This document shows positions 1 through 6,431 of a stretch of DNA of 20,234 nucleotides, piece by piece (the stretch's first letter is position 1; the number at the start of each line of letters is the position of its first letter). The notes under the pieces were generated by a model. The model saw nothing but the letters and a program-made list of their open reading frames with translations, was not told the origin of the DNA and did not search any database. The position numbers were made by a program, and so were the translations under genes. The DNA lies in contig CAYLJO010000113.1 of NCBI GenBank assembly GCA_964383905.1, positions 1-20,234 on the forward strand, read 5' to 3'. This DNA is from CAYLJO01 sp964383905 (GTDB lineage Bacteria > Acidobacteriota > Blastocatellia > Pyrinomonadales > Pyrinomonadaceae).

Positions 1-1110
1 AACCGCAAGCCGCTCCTGCTCTCGGTGGACGTTTATCGCCCCGCCGCGCGCGAGCAGTTGAAAGTCATTGCTAAAGCGACCGGACAGTCGCTCTTTGACG
101 TGCCGGAGACCAACGACCCTCTGACGCTCGTGCGTGAAGCGTACAAGCACGCGCAACAGACCGGCTATGACACGCTGCTCATCGACACGGCGGGCCGCCT
201 TCACATTGACGATGAGTTGATGGAGGAGTTGGTTCGCATCAAGAACGAGACACACCCGGTCGAGATCCTGTTTGTCGCCGACGCCATGACCGGACAGGAC
301 GCCGTGCGTTCGGCAGAAGAATTTCACTCCCGCGTGGGAATCACCGGCGTCATCCTGACCAAGATGGATGGCGACGCACGCGGGGGCGCGGCGCTTTCAA
401 TCAAGCAGGTGACGGGGCAGCCCGTGAAGTTTGTCGGCGTCGGTGAAAAGTACGACGCGCTCGAGCCGTTCTATCCCGACCGCATCGCACAGCGCATCCT
501 CGGCATGGGCGACGTGCTTTCGCTGATCGAAGAGGTGCAGGAGAAGGTCGATCAATCTGAGGCCGAAGCGCAGTTGAAGAAGCTTCAGAAGAACGAATTC
601 ACGCTCGACGATTTTCGTAGTCAGCTCCGGCAGGTGAAGAGGCTCGGGTCTTTCTCGAAGATTATGAAGCTGCTGCCGGACCAGCTCCTCGGCGGCATCG
701 GCCTCCCGGAAATAAACGAAGAGCAATCGAAGCAGATGGAGCGTGAGCTCAAGCGCACCGAGGCGATCATTGATTCGATGACGAGTGAGGAGCGCCACAA
801 TCATCAGATCCTCAACGCGAATCGCCGCCGCCGCATCGCGCGCGGGTCGGGCACCACGGTCGCCGACGTCAATGCGCTCATCAAGCAGTATACGGAGATG
901 CGGCAAATGATGCGGCAACTCTCGGGCGCGGGGTTGTTCGGCGGCGGCGGGTTTAAGGGCAAAATGATGCGTCGCATGGCCGGGATGGCCGGCATGCCTG
1001 ACCTCGGCGGAATGATGGAAGGTAACGGCGACGAGACCGGGATGAGCCCTTCGCATGGCATGCCAAAGCGCAAAAAGTTGAAGAAGAAGCGGCGGAAGAA
1101 GAAACGATAA
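1..1110 (+). CDS. ffh: Signal recognition particle GTPase Ffh (SRP54), 5'-truncated by the window edge
   Basis: The reading frame is open from base 1, so 369 codons are visible and the start lies upstream. Ffh binds 4.5S RNA and signal sequences of nascent inner-membrane and secreted proteins, and docks with FtsY in a GTP-dependent way. Visible NG-domain motifs are DVYRPAAREQL, G3 DTAGR, G4 TKMDGDARGGAAL and the closing GVGEKYDALEPF. The N domain and the G1 P-loop are missing only because the window starts late. The M domain follows, with the RRRRIARGSGT helix and a methionine-rich stretch (MRQMMRQL, GKMMRRMAGMAGM) that forms the signal-sequence groove and RNA-binding site. The protein ends in an unusually long Lys/Arg tail of about 15 residues. 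It is the first visible gene of the rpsP-rimM-trmD-rplS block. The identity is clear. Confidence 0.97.
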   Translation, partial: NRKPLLLSVDVYRPAAREQLKVIAKATGQSLFDVPETNDPLTLVREAYKHAQQTGYDTLLIDTAGRLHIDDELMEELVRIKNETHPVEILFVADAMTGQDAVRSAEEFHSRVGITGVILTKMDGDARGGAALSIKQVTGQPVKFVGVGEKYDALEPFYPDRIAQRILGMGDVLSLIEEVQEKVDQSEAEAQLKKLQKNEFTLDDFRSQLRQVKRLGSFSKIMKLLPDQLLGGIGLPEINEEQSKQMERELKRTEAIIDSMTSEERHNHQILNANRRRRIARGSGTTVADVNALIKQYTEMRQMMRQLSGAGLFGGGGFKGKMMRRMAGMAGMPDLGGMMEGNGDETGMSPSHGMPKRKKLKKKRRKKKR

Positions 1111-1206
1111 AATGGTGACGGGCGGCCGGTGATAAATTAGGTTGCGGGATCCCTTGCCCTTAATCGTCACTTGTTACCCCTGGCACCGCTGTTGGAGGAA
1201 GAAACG
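1111..1206 (+). other. ffh-rpsP spacer with degenerate heptamer/inverted-repeat structure
   Basis: This spacer contains GGTGACG GGCGGCC GGTGATA AATTAGG, which reads as consecutive 7-base units. Further on come TTAATCG TCACTTG TTACCCC, roughly its reverse complement; for example GTGACG at 1115-1120 pairs with CGTCAC at 1165-1170. A strong Shine-Dalgarno GGAGGA lies at 1194-1199. The pairing is imperfect and no clear promoter or T-run terminator was found. Confidence 0.4.
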
Positions 1207-1473
1207 TTGTTAGCGATTAGATTGATGCGTACGGGCGCGAAGAAGCAGCCCTCATACCGAATTGTGGTGAAGGAAAAACTGTCGAAGCGCGACGGCGCGT
1301 ACCTCGAAAACCTGGGGATTTACAATCCGACGCGCAACCCGGCGGAGATTCGCCTGAACGCGGAGCGCGTTCGCTACTGGATCGAGAAAGGTGCGCAGCC
1401 GACCGATACGGTGCGGCGCTTGATTAAAGCCAGCGCGAAGGCGCAGGCCGCGGAAACGGCTTCGGCCGAGTGA
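1207..1473 (+). CDS. rpsP: 30S ribosomal protein S16
   Basis: The product is 88 aa with the S16 signature: LAIRLMRTGAKKQPSYRIVV at the N-terminus, then SKRDG, YLENLGIYNP, and WIEKGAQPTDTVRRLI near the end. S16 binds 16S rRNA early in 30S assembly. I place the start at the TTG at 1207 because GGAGGA lies 8 bases upstream. The TTG at 1171 would add twelve non-homologous residues and has no comparable ribosome-binding site. The start is therefore a non-AUG codon with a strong Shine-Dalgarno. The tail is short and alanine-rich. It lies between ffh and khpA in the usual order. Confidence 0.96.
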   Translation: MLAIRLMRTGAKKQPSYRIVVKEKLSKRDGAYLENLGIYNPTRNPAEIRLNAERVRYWIEKGAQPTDTVRRLIKASAKAQAAETASAE

Positions 1474-1487
1474 TGGGTGAGGAATCA

Positions 1488-1499
1488 AACGGTACCGTT
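1488..1499. repeat. Perfect 12-bp palindrome AACGGTACCGTT in the rpsP-khpA spacer
   Basis: The palindrome is followed on the plus strand by CTGTTTTTAA, so it could be a weak stem with a T stretch downstream. It is nested in a larger imperfect inverted arrangement: GTGATG at the rpsP stop (1470-1475) against CATCAC copies further down. This may be only a partial terminator or mRNA-processing structure. Confidence 0.35.
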
Positions 1500-1551
1500 C
1501 TGTTTTTAATTCATCACCGCAGCGCTAATCACTCATCACGTCGGAGGGCGT

Positions 1552-1782
1552 ATGAAAGAGACCGTCGAGATGATCGTTAAGAGTTTGGTTAACGAGGTTG
1601 CGGCGGTTGACGTGCGCGAAGTGGAGCGTAACGGCTCGACCTTGATCGAAGTGCGCGTGGCCGAGGCGGACATGGGCAAGTTGATCGGGCGGCAGGGGCG
1701 AACGATTCGTGCGTTGCGTTCGCTCGTGCACGCGGCGAGCGTCAAGAAGAACCGGCGCTTCATTCTCGAAATCGTGGAATGA
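1552..1782 (+). CDS. khpA: KH-domain RNA-binding protein KhpA
   Basis: The product is a 76-aa single KH domain with the conserved loop written GRQG (IGRQGRTIRALR), preceded by IEVRVAEADMGKLI. KhpA proteins bind RNA, often as partners of KhpB/Jag, and affect sRNA use, cell elongation or ribosome biogenesis. The gene characteristically lies between rpsP and rimM, as here. The start ATG has GGAGGG at 1543-1548. The length matches the family (about 75-85 aa) and nothing is missing. Confidence 0.95.
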   Translation: MKETVEMIVKSLVNEVAAVDVREVERNGSTLIEVRVAEADMGKLIGRQGRTIRALRSLVHAASVKKNRRFILEIVE

Positions 1783-1797
1783 ACGAGGGAAACGGTT

Positions 1798-2337
1798 GTG
1801 GGGGCGGGACCGTCAACTGACGGTGATCTGGTAGCGGTGGCGCGGGGTGTCAGGACGAGGGGCCTGCGCGGCGAACTCGTCGCCGATCTTTTGACAGATT
1901 TCCCGGAACGCTTCGAGGCCCTTGAAAGACTCATCGCGGTCGCGCCCGGCGGCGAGCGTCTGACGCTCACGCTCGAAGACCACTGGTTTCAATCAGGGCG
2001 AGTCGTGCTGAAGTTCGCCGGCTACGATTCAATTGAAGCGGCGAGCACCCTGATCGGGTACGAATTTGCCGTCCCGGAATCAGAGCGGGTCGAGCTTCCG
2101 GAGGGTGAGTTTTATGAGTGGGAACTCGCCGGGTGCGAGGTCGAAACGACCGAAGGGGAGCGGCTCGGTCGCGTCCGTGAAATATTGAGGACGGGCGGCG
2201 TCGAGATGCTCGTGGTTGAAAACGCGACGACCACACGCGAGCACCTCATTCCGCTGGCGGAAGCCATCTGTGTCGAGATCGACGTGGAGAAAAAGCTGAT
2301 CCTCGTCGATGCGCCTGAAGGGCTGCTGGAAATGTAG
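1798..2337 (+). CDS. rimM: Ribosome maturation factor RimM
   Basis: RimM binds the 30S head through S19 and assists 16S rRNA maturation. The 179-aa product has both expected domains. The N-terminal beta-barrel is about residues 9-90 (VAVARGVRTRGLRGELVA...DFPERFEAL). The C-terminal PRC barrel is about residues 100-175 (EFYEWELAGCEVETTEGERLGRV, then HLIPLAEAICVEID). The GTG start at 1798 has GAGGGA at 1785-1790. The gap after khpA is only 15 bases, so the two are probably cotranscribed and translationally linked. This is a normal full-length member. Confidence 0.95.
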   Translation: MGAGPSTDGDLVAVARGVRTRGLRGELVADLLTDFPERFEALERLIAVAPGGERLTLTLEDHWFQSGRVVLKFAGYDSIEAASTLIGYEFAVPESERVELPEGEFYEWELAGCEVETTEGERLGRVREILRTGGVEMLVVENATTTREHLIPLAEAICVEIDVEKKLILVDAPEGLLEM

Positions 2338-2346
2338 AAGATTGAG

Positions 2347-2368
2347 TCGTTGAGCAATTACTCAACGA
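2347..2368 (+). repeat. Hairpin in the rimM-trmD spacer
   Basis: Arms TCGTTGAG (2347-2354) and CTCAACGA (2361-2368) pair perfectly over 8 bp with loop CAATTA. The hairpin starts nine bases after the rimM stop and ends 12 bases before the trmD ATG. No T-run follows, so it is unlikely to be a simple terminator. It lies where a ribosome-binding site would be expected, and no good Shine-Dalgarno is visible there. Confidence 0.6.
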
Positions 2369-2380
2369 TCAAACCTATCA

Positions 2381-3139
2381 ATGGTGCAATCAATTCGCTT
2401 CGACATTATCACGATCTTTCCAGAATACTTTAGCGGGGCGTTTGATTACGGAATCATTCGGCGGGCGCAGGCCGCCGGGCTCGTGGAGGTCAAAACGCAT
2501 GACCTGCGCGGGTGGACGAGCGATAAGCATCACATCGTTGATGATCGCCCGTTCGGGGGCGGCGATGGGATGGTGCTCAAGCCGGAGCCGATCTTTGCCG
2601 CGGTTGAAGGGTTGACAGGGGGGCGCGACCGCGACCGCTTTGACGGTGCCACGCGCGTTGTTCTTCTCTCGCCGCAGGGCCGCGTATTTAACCATCAGTT
2701 GGCGCTTGAACTGGCGCAGAAGGCCAAGCACATTGTGCTGATCTGCGGCCGCTACGAAGGTGTTGACGAGCGCGTGGCTGACCTGCTGGCGACGGACGAA
2801 ATCTCTATTGGCGATTACGTCCTATCGGGCGGAGAGCCCGCCGCGCTGGTGTTGGTTGATGCGGTAACGCGCCTTGTGCCTGGCGCGCTTGGAAGTGAAA
2901 CCTCGGCCGCTAACGAATCTTTCTCCGAGGGGCTGCTGGACTACCCTCACTATACGCGCCCACCGGAGTTTCGGGGCGCGCGTGTGCCGGAAGTTCTGCT
3001 CAGCGGCAATCACGCGGAGATCGCGCGCTGGCGCAGGGCGCAAGCGCTGAGGAAGACGCAGCGCAATCGGCCGGACCTGTTGGAGAAGGCAGACGTTGAT
3101 GAACGGATGCGCGCTCTCGTCAACGGGATTGATCAATAA
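2381..3139 (+). CDS. trmD: tRNA (guanine-N1-)-methyltransferase TrmD
   Basis: TrmD makes m1G37 in tRNAs that read CNN and some other codons, using S-adenosylmethionine, and so prevents +1 frameshifting. The 252-aa product has the family landmarks: FDIITIFPEYF at the start, DRPFGGGDGM (residues 55-64), ICGRYEGVDERV (121-132), GDYVLSGGE in the knot (144-152), LLDYPHYTRPPEF (185-197) and LSGNHAEI...RWRRAQAL. The residue matching the catalytic Asp of E. coli TrmD (D169, in the xDSF motif) appears to be Glu179 (NESF), a conservative change. The ATG at 2381 has no good Shine-Dalgarno; an 8-bp hairpin precedes it. The order rimM-trmD-rplS supports the call. Confidence 0.96.
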   Translation: MVQSIRFDIITIFPEYFSGAFDYGIIRRAQAAGLVEVKTHDLRGWTSDKHHIVDDRPFGGGDGMVLKPEPIFAAVEGLTGGRDRDRFDGATRVVLLSPQGRVFNHQLALELAQKAKHIVLICGRYEGVDERVADLLATDEISIGDYVLSGGEPAALVLVDAVTRLVPGALGSETSAANESFSEGLLDYPHYTRPPEFRGARVPEVLLSGNHAEIARWRRAQALRKTQRNRPDLLEKADVDERMRALVNGIDQ

Positions 3140-3146
3140 AAAAGTG

Positions 3147-3210
3147 GCAACCTTAGATTTGCTATCGGCGACCGAAAATTACGTTCTGTTAACCACAAAT
3201 CTACAGTTGC
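3147..3210 (+). promoter_or_regulatory. Structured rplS leader: long inverted repeat in the trmD-rplS spacer
   Basis: Left arm GCAACCTTAGATTTG (3147-3161) and right arm CAAATCTACAGTTGC (3196-3210) are complementary at 13 of 15 positions. They enclose 34 bases that hold a small TCGG-CGA-CCGA hairpin. The element fills most of the spacer before the L19 Shine-Dalgarno (GGGGTGA, 3223-3229). Autoregulatory leaders upstream of L19 genes are known in some bacteria. Assigning that role here is inference from position and fold only. Confidence 0.45.
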
Positions 3211-3233
3211 TAATTTAATGTTGGGGTGAAGAG

Positions 3234-3632
3234 ATGAATCGTTTAGATATAGTGGAAAAGGCGCAATTGCGTAATGGCATACCGGATTTCCAGCCGGGCG
3301 ACACGGTGCGCGTTCATGTACGTATTAAAGAGGCCGAGGGCAAGGAGCGCCTGCAGGCGTTCGAAGGCATTGTGATCGCACGCAAGCACGGCGGCGCCCG
3401 CGAGACAATCACCGTGCGAAAAACGAGTTTCGGCGTCGGCGTCGAAAGGATTTTCCCGCTTCACGCGACGATCATTGATCACATTGATCTCGTTAAGAAA
3501 GGGCATGTCCGCCGCGCCAAACTCTATTACCTGCGCGGGTTGCGCGGCAAGGCGGCACGCATCCGCGAGCGTGATACACGCGCCGCACCGGGTGACCAAG
3601 CGCAAACGGCCGCCGCCACCAAGAAGGGATGA
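3234..3632 (+). CDS. rplS: 50S ribosomal protein L19
   Basis: The product is 132 aa with the L19 core: IPDFQPGDTVRVHVRI, RLQAFEGIVIARKHGG, ETITVRKTSFGVGVERIFPLH and KGHVRRAKLYYLRGLRGKAARI. L19 lies at the 30S-50S interface. The ATG at 3234 follows GGGGTGA. Beyond the core (about 113 aa) there is a low-complexity Ala/Gln/Thr/Lys tail of roughly 20 residues. The stop codon runs directly into the purine-rich sequence bordering the assembly gap. It is the last gene of the translation block. Confidence 0.96.
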   Translation: MNRLDIVEKAQLRNGIPDFQPGDTVRVHVRIKEAEGKERLQAFEGIVIARKHGGARETITVRKTSFGVGVERIFPLHATIIDHIDLVKKGHVRRAKLYYLRGLRGKAARIRERDTRAAPGDQAQTAAATKKG

Positions 3633-4006
3633 TGGCAAAAGGGGGAGGGGGGAGACGCGGCGACGTNNNNNNNNNNNNNNNNNNNNNNNNNNNNNNNNNN
3701 NNNNNNNNNNNNNNNNNNNNNNNNNNNNNNNNNNNNNNNNNNNNNNNNNNNNNNNNNNNNNNNNNNGTGTTGTTTTATCCCCGTGTCTCTATGTCTCCGC
3801 GTCGCTTCTTTCCGCCTCTACCCTTATTCATCCATTCGCGATTTAGCGCACCCCTCCGCCTCACCCTTCTACGTGTATGCGGCGCACGTCCGATTCAGCG
3901 CAGAATCTCTCGCCAAATGCTTCCAATCATGCTGCCTTTGAAGTAAACTCTCGCGGCGCATTTTTCTCGTGAATTTCATCGTTCGTTCGACGGGAGCCTC
4001 GGCGTT
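3633..4006. other. Gene-free stretch with scaffold gap between rplS and the glycosyltransferases
   Basis: Apart from the 100 N this stretch holds no believable coding sequence. The left edge is a G/A-rich run (GGGGGAGGGGGGAGACGCGGC). The right edge is C/T-rich (CCCCGTGTCTCTATGTCTCC), so the two edges look like opposite arms of a low-complexity inverted repeat. The final 200 bases before 4007 show no clear promoter. GGGAG at 3992-3996 serves as ribosome-binding site for the next gene. Confidence 0.7.
3667..3766. other. Assembly gap of exactly 100 N
   Basis: The run of N is exactly 100 long, a common placeholder for a gap of unknown size. Real sequence, possibly including a short gene, may be missing. 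Open frames drawn through the N are meaningless. Confidence 0.98.
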
Positions 4007-5143
4007 TTGCATATTGCAATCGACGCGCACTCTGTCGGCAGTGGTCTAGCCGGCAACGAGAGTTACATCACCAATCTTATTGAGGCGTTGGCCGAAATCG
4101 ATCGGGTCAACCGTTATACCCTGTTCGTCACGAAGCGCCAGGCGGTTGAGCTTTTCAGCAATCGCTGGCCGCACGTTACGACCCGCCTGACGCTGCCACA
4201 CACGCCGCTCGTGCGCATTCCTTTAACGCTCTCCGCCGAGTTGCGGCGTAACCCAGTCGACCTGCTTCACGTGCAATTCACCGCGCCGCCGTTTGCGCCC
4301 TGCCCCGTCGTCGCCAGTATCCACGATCTTTCATTTGAGCACCTGCCGCATACCTTCAAGCGCAGAAGCCGTCTGCAGCTTCGTCTGACGGTCCGGCGGA
4401 CGGCCCGCGCCGCGGCGCGCATCATCACGATTTCTGAGTACTCGCGCCGTGACATTATTAAGACATACGCGGTCGCGCCGGAGCGTGTGAGCGTCACGCC
4501 GCTGGCCGCGCCGCAGAATTTTGCGCCGGTCACGGATGAAAGGGAGCGGAGGCGGGTGCGCGGGCTTTACGGAATCGAAGGCGATTATATTCTGACGGTC
4601 GGCTCCATTCAGCCCCGCAAAAACCTCGTGCGCCTCATCGACGCTTACGCCGACTTGCGCCGCACACGGCCACAAGCTAAGCTGCCTCAACTAATCCTCG
4701 TTGGAAAGCGCGCCTGGCTCTACGAAGAGACGCTTCGTGCGATCGAAGCGCATGGTGTTGACGGCGATGTGAAAATCACAGGCTATGTGCCGGAGATGGA
4801 TTTACCGCCGCTTTACACGGACGCGCTCTGCTTCATCTACCCTTCATTTTTCGAAGGTTTCGGACTACCGCCGCTCGAAGCGATGCAGTGCGGGGCACCC
4901 GTGATCGTCGGCCACCGAACCAGCTTGCCGGAGGTCGTGGGCGATGCCGCTTTGCTCGTTGACCCATTTGATACGCGCGCGATGGCCGCGGCCATCGCGC
5001 GCATGATTGACAACGCAGATTTTCGCGCTGCCCTTAGAGCCAAAGGATTAAAGCGCGCACACGAATTTAGTTGGCACGAAACAGCGCGCCTGACGTTAAA
5101 TGTTTATGAGCGTGCCGTACGTGAGGGAAGGGGGCAGGGATAA
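4007..5143 (+). CDS. GT4-family (GT-B fold) glycosyltransferase
   Basis: This 378-aa protein resembles the large GT4 family, which moves sugars from nucleotide-sugar donors to polysaccharide or lipid-linked acceptors at the cytoplasmic face of the membrane. The N-terminal Rossmann half starts MHIAIDAHSVGSGLAGNESY. The inter-domain region has ASIHDLSFEHLP and ITISEYSRRDI. The C-terminal half has the donor-site motifs GSIQPRKNL (199-207) and the E-x7-E motif E283-GFGLPPL-E291, then HRTSLPEVVGDAALLVDP. The start is TTG at 4007 with GGGAG ten bases upstream; MHIAIDA is a typical GT4 beginning. The stop overlaps the left arm of a perfect hairpin, and the last few codons (GRGQG) come from a G-rich, 7-base-periodic tract. 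Donor and acceptor are unknown. Confidence 0.93.
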   Translation: MHIAIDAHSVGSGLAGNESYITNLIEALAEIDRVNRYTLFVTKRQAVELFSNRWPHVTTRLTLPHTPLVRIPLTLSAELRRNPVDLLHVQFTAPPFAPCPVVASIHDLSFEHLPHTFKRRSRLQLRLTVRRTARAAARIITISEYSRRDIIKTYAVAPERVSVTPLAAPQNFAPVTDERERRRVRGLYGIEGDYILTVGSIQPRKNLVRLIDAYADLRRTRPQAKLPQLILVGKRAWLYEETLRAIEAHGVDGDVKITGYVPEMDLPPLYTDALCFIYPSFFEGFGLPPLEAMQCGAPVIVGHRTSLPEVVGDAALLVDPFDTRAMAAAIARMIDNADFRAALRAKGLKRAHEFSWHETARLTLNVYERAVREGRGQG

Positions 5144-5189
5144 GGGATCAGGCATGAAATACGGTAGCTCTATTTCATGCCTGATCCCT
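5143..5189 (+). repeat. Perfect 19-bp stem, 9-nt loop hairpin between the two glycosyltransferase genes
   Basis: Left arm 5143-5161 (AGGGATCAGGCATGAAATA) and right arm 5171-5189 are exact reverse complements around loop CGGTAGCTC. The last base of the upstream stop codon is the first base of the stem. No T-run follows (CGTCCTTATA), so classic termination is weak. It could act as an mRNA-stability element or be a dispersed palindromic repeat. The preceding bases show 7-base units: GGGCAGG GATAAGG GATCAGG. Confidence 0.85.
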
Positions 5190-5202
5190 CGTCCTTATAT
5201 TG

Positions 5203-6369
5203 ATGCGCATCGCAATCCTGGGAACGCGCGGCGTGCCGGCCAGCTACGGCGGGTTTGAGACATTTGCCGAACAACTCTCGACACGACTGGTCGCGCGCGG
5301 GCATAACGTGACCGTTTATTGCCGCTCACACTATGTGAGCCCACGCCAGCTTGAATACCACGGCGTGCGCCTGAAGGTCCTTCCGACCATTAAGCACAAG
5401 TATCTTGATACGGTCGTCCATACCTTCCTTTCGGCGCTTCATACGATCGTACAGCGTTACGACGCCGCGCTGATCTGCAACGCCGCTAACGCCCCCTTCG
5501 CCCCGATTCTGAGAATGATGGGAACGCCCGTCGCGCTCAACGTCGACGGCCTTGAATATAAACGCAAGAAATGGAACGCCCTTGGCCGCGGTTACTATCG
5601 GCTCGCCGAACGGCTCGCGACCCTGTTGCCGAACGAGATCGTGACGGACGCGCGTGTAATTCAAGATTACTACCTGACCCGCTACGACGTCCCTTCAACC
5701 ATGATCGCTTACGGCGCGGAGATTGAGCGACGCCCGGAGCGGGCAACCGTGCGCCAGTGGCGCGTCGAGCCGCTCCGGTACATACTCTACGTGTCGCGAC
5801 TGGAGCCGGAAAACAACGCGCATCTTGTCATCGAGGCGTTCAAAAAAGTCAGGACGGCGCATAAGCTGCTGATCGTCGGTGACGCGCCTTACGCCCACGA
5901 GTACATCAAAGAACTAAAGGCGCGGGCGCGGCGCGATAAGCGGATCATCTTTACAGGCTTCGTGTTTGGTAAGGATTACCGCGCTTTACAGCAGAACGCT
6001 TACTGCTACGTCCACGCGACGGAGGTCGGGGGCACTCACCCGGCGCTGCTTGAGGCGATGGGCTATGGCAACTGCGTGTTGACGCTCGCGACGCCGGAGA
6101 ACATCGAAGCCGTCGGCGAGGCGGGAATCCACTACCGGGACGAAAAAGATCTGACCGAGCAGCTCCAGCGGGTCTTAAGGGACGGGTCGCTAGTGAGCGC
6201 CTATCGTCATCGCGCGCAAGAGCGTGTGCGAGAGCTTTACGACTGGGAAAGCGTGGTGGACGCTTACGAAAATTTGTTCGCGGAAATGGCCGGGCAATCA
6301 GTAATCAATATTGACGGTATGGCCATCGAGGCCGCCGTTCACAACGAGTCGATCGCCAGAAAATTGTGA
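5203..6369 (+). CDS. DUF1972-type glycosyltransferase (rhamnosyltransferase-like)
   Basis: The N-terminus RIAILGTRGVPASYGGFETF, followed by LSTRLVARGHNVTVYCRS, is the hallmark of the DUF1972 N-terminal domain in bacterial rhamnosyltransferase-like GT4 enzymes. Further landmarks are LNVDGLEYKRKKW, NEIVTDARVIQDYY, YVSRLEPENN, LLIVGDAPY and IIFTGFVFGKDYRAL. The donor-site segment is HATEVGGTHPALLEAMGYGN, this family's version of the GT4 E-x7-E region. I start at ATG 5203; a TTG codon directly before it would add one residue. No Shine-Dalgarno is visible because the preceding DNA is the hairpin arm, so translation may depend on the upstream gene. A role in cell-surface or exopolysaccharide synthesis is inference; the exact sugar is unknown. 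It converges with the next gene, 44 bases away. Confidence 0.92.
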   Translation: MRIAILGTRGVPASYGGFETFAEQLSTRLVARGHNVTVYCRSHYVSPRQLEYHGVRLKVLPTIKHKYLDTVVHTFLSALHTIVQRYDAALICNAANAPFAPILRMMGTPVALNVDGLEYKRKKWNALGRGYYRLAERLATLLPNEIVTDARVIQDYYLTRYDVPSTMIAYGAEIERRPERATVRQWRVEPLRYILYVSRLEPENNAHLVIEAFKKVRTAHKLLIVGDAPYAHEYIKELKARARRDKRIIFTGFVFGKDYRALQQNAYCYVHATEVGGTHPALLEAMGYGNCVLTLATPENIEAVGEAGIHYRDEKDLTEQLQRVLRDGSLVSAYRHRAQERVRELYDWESVVDAYENLFAEMAGQSVINIDGMAIEAAVHNESIARKL

Positions 6370-6402
6370 GCGGCGGATCATCCCAGGTTCTTCGCATCGT
6401 GC

Positions 6403-6431
6403 GTCAAAGCCCTCTATTTCACCGCTTTGAC
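6403..6431. repeat. Short inverted repeat at the convergent gene ends
   Basis: GTCAAAGC (6403-6410) and GCTTTGAC (6424-6431) are exact reverse complements with a 13-base loop. They straddle the stop codon of the minus-strand gene ending at 6414. The plus-strand glycosyltransferase ends just upstream at 6369. This could be a weak bidirectional transcription stop, but no T-run follows on either strand. Confidence 0.4.

Noticed and set aside
397..1170. Long minus-strand open frame (257 codons) opposite ffh
   Set aside because: It is antisense to a clear ffh frame, has Arg/His/Leu-rich composition typical of GC-rich shadows, and matches no family I recognise.
1536..1970. Minus-strand open frame across khpA and rimM
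   Set aside because: It overlaps two well-supported genes and its Ser/Arg/Thr-rich product looks like an antisense translation.
3475..3946. Open frames running through the N gap
   Set aside because: They are open only because N contains no stop; the sequence on either side is low-complexity.
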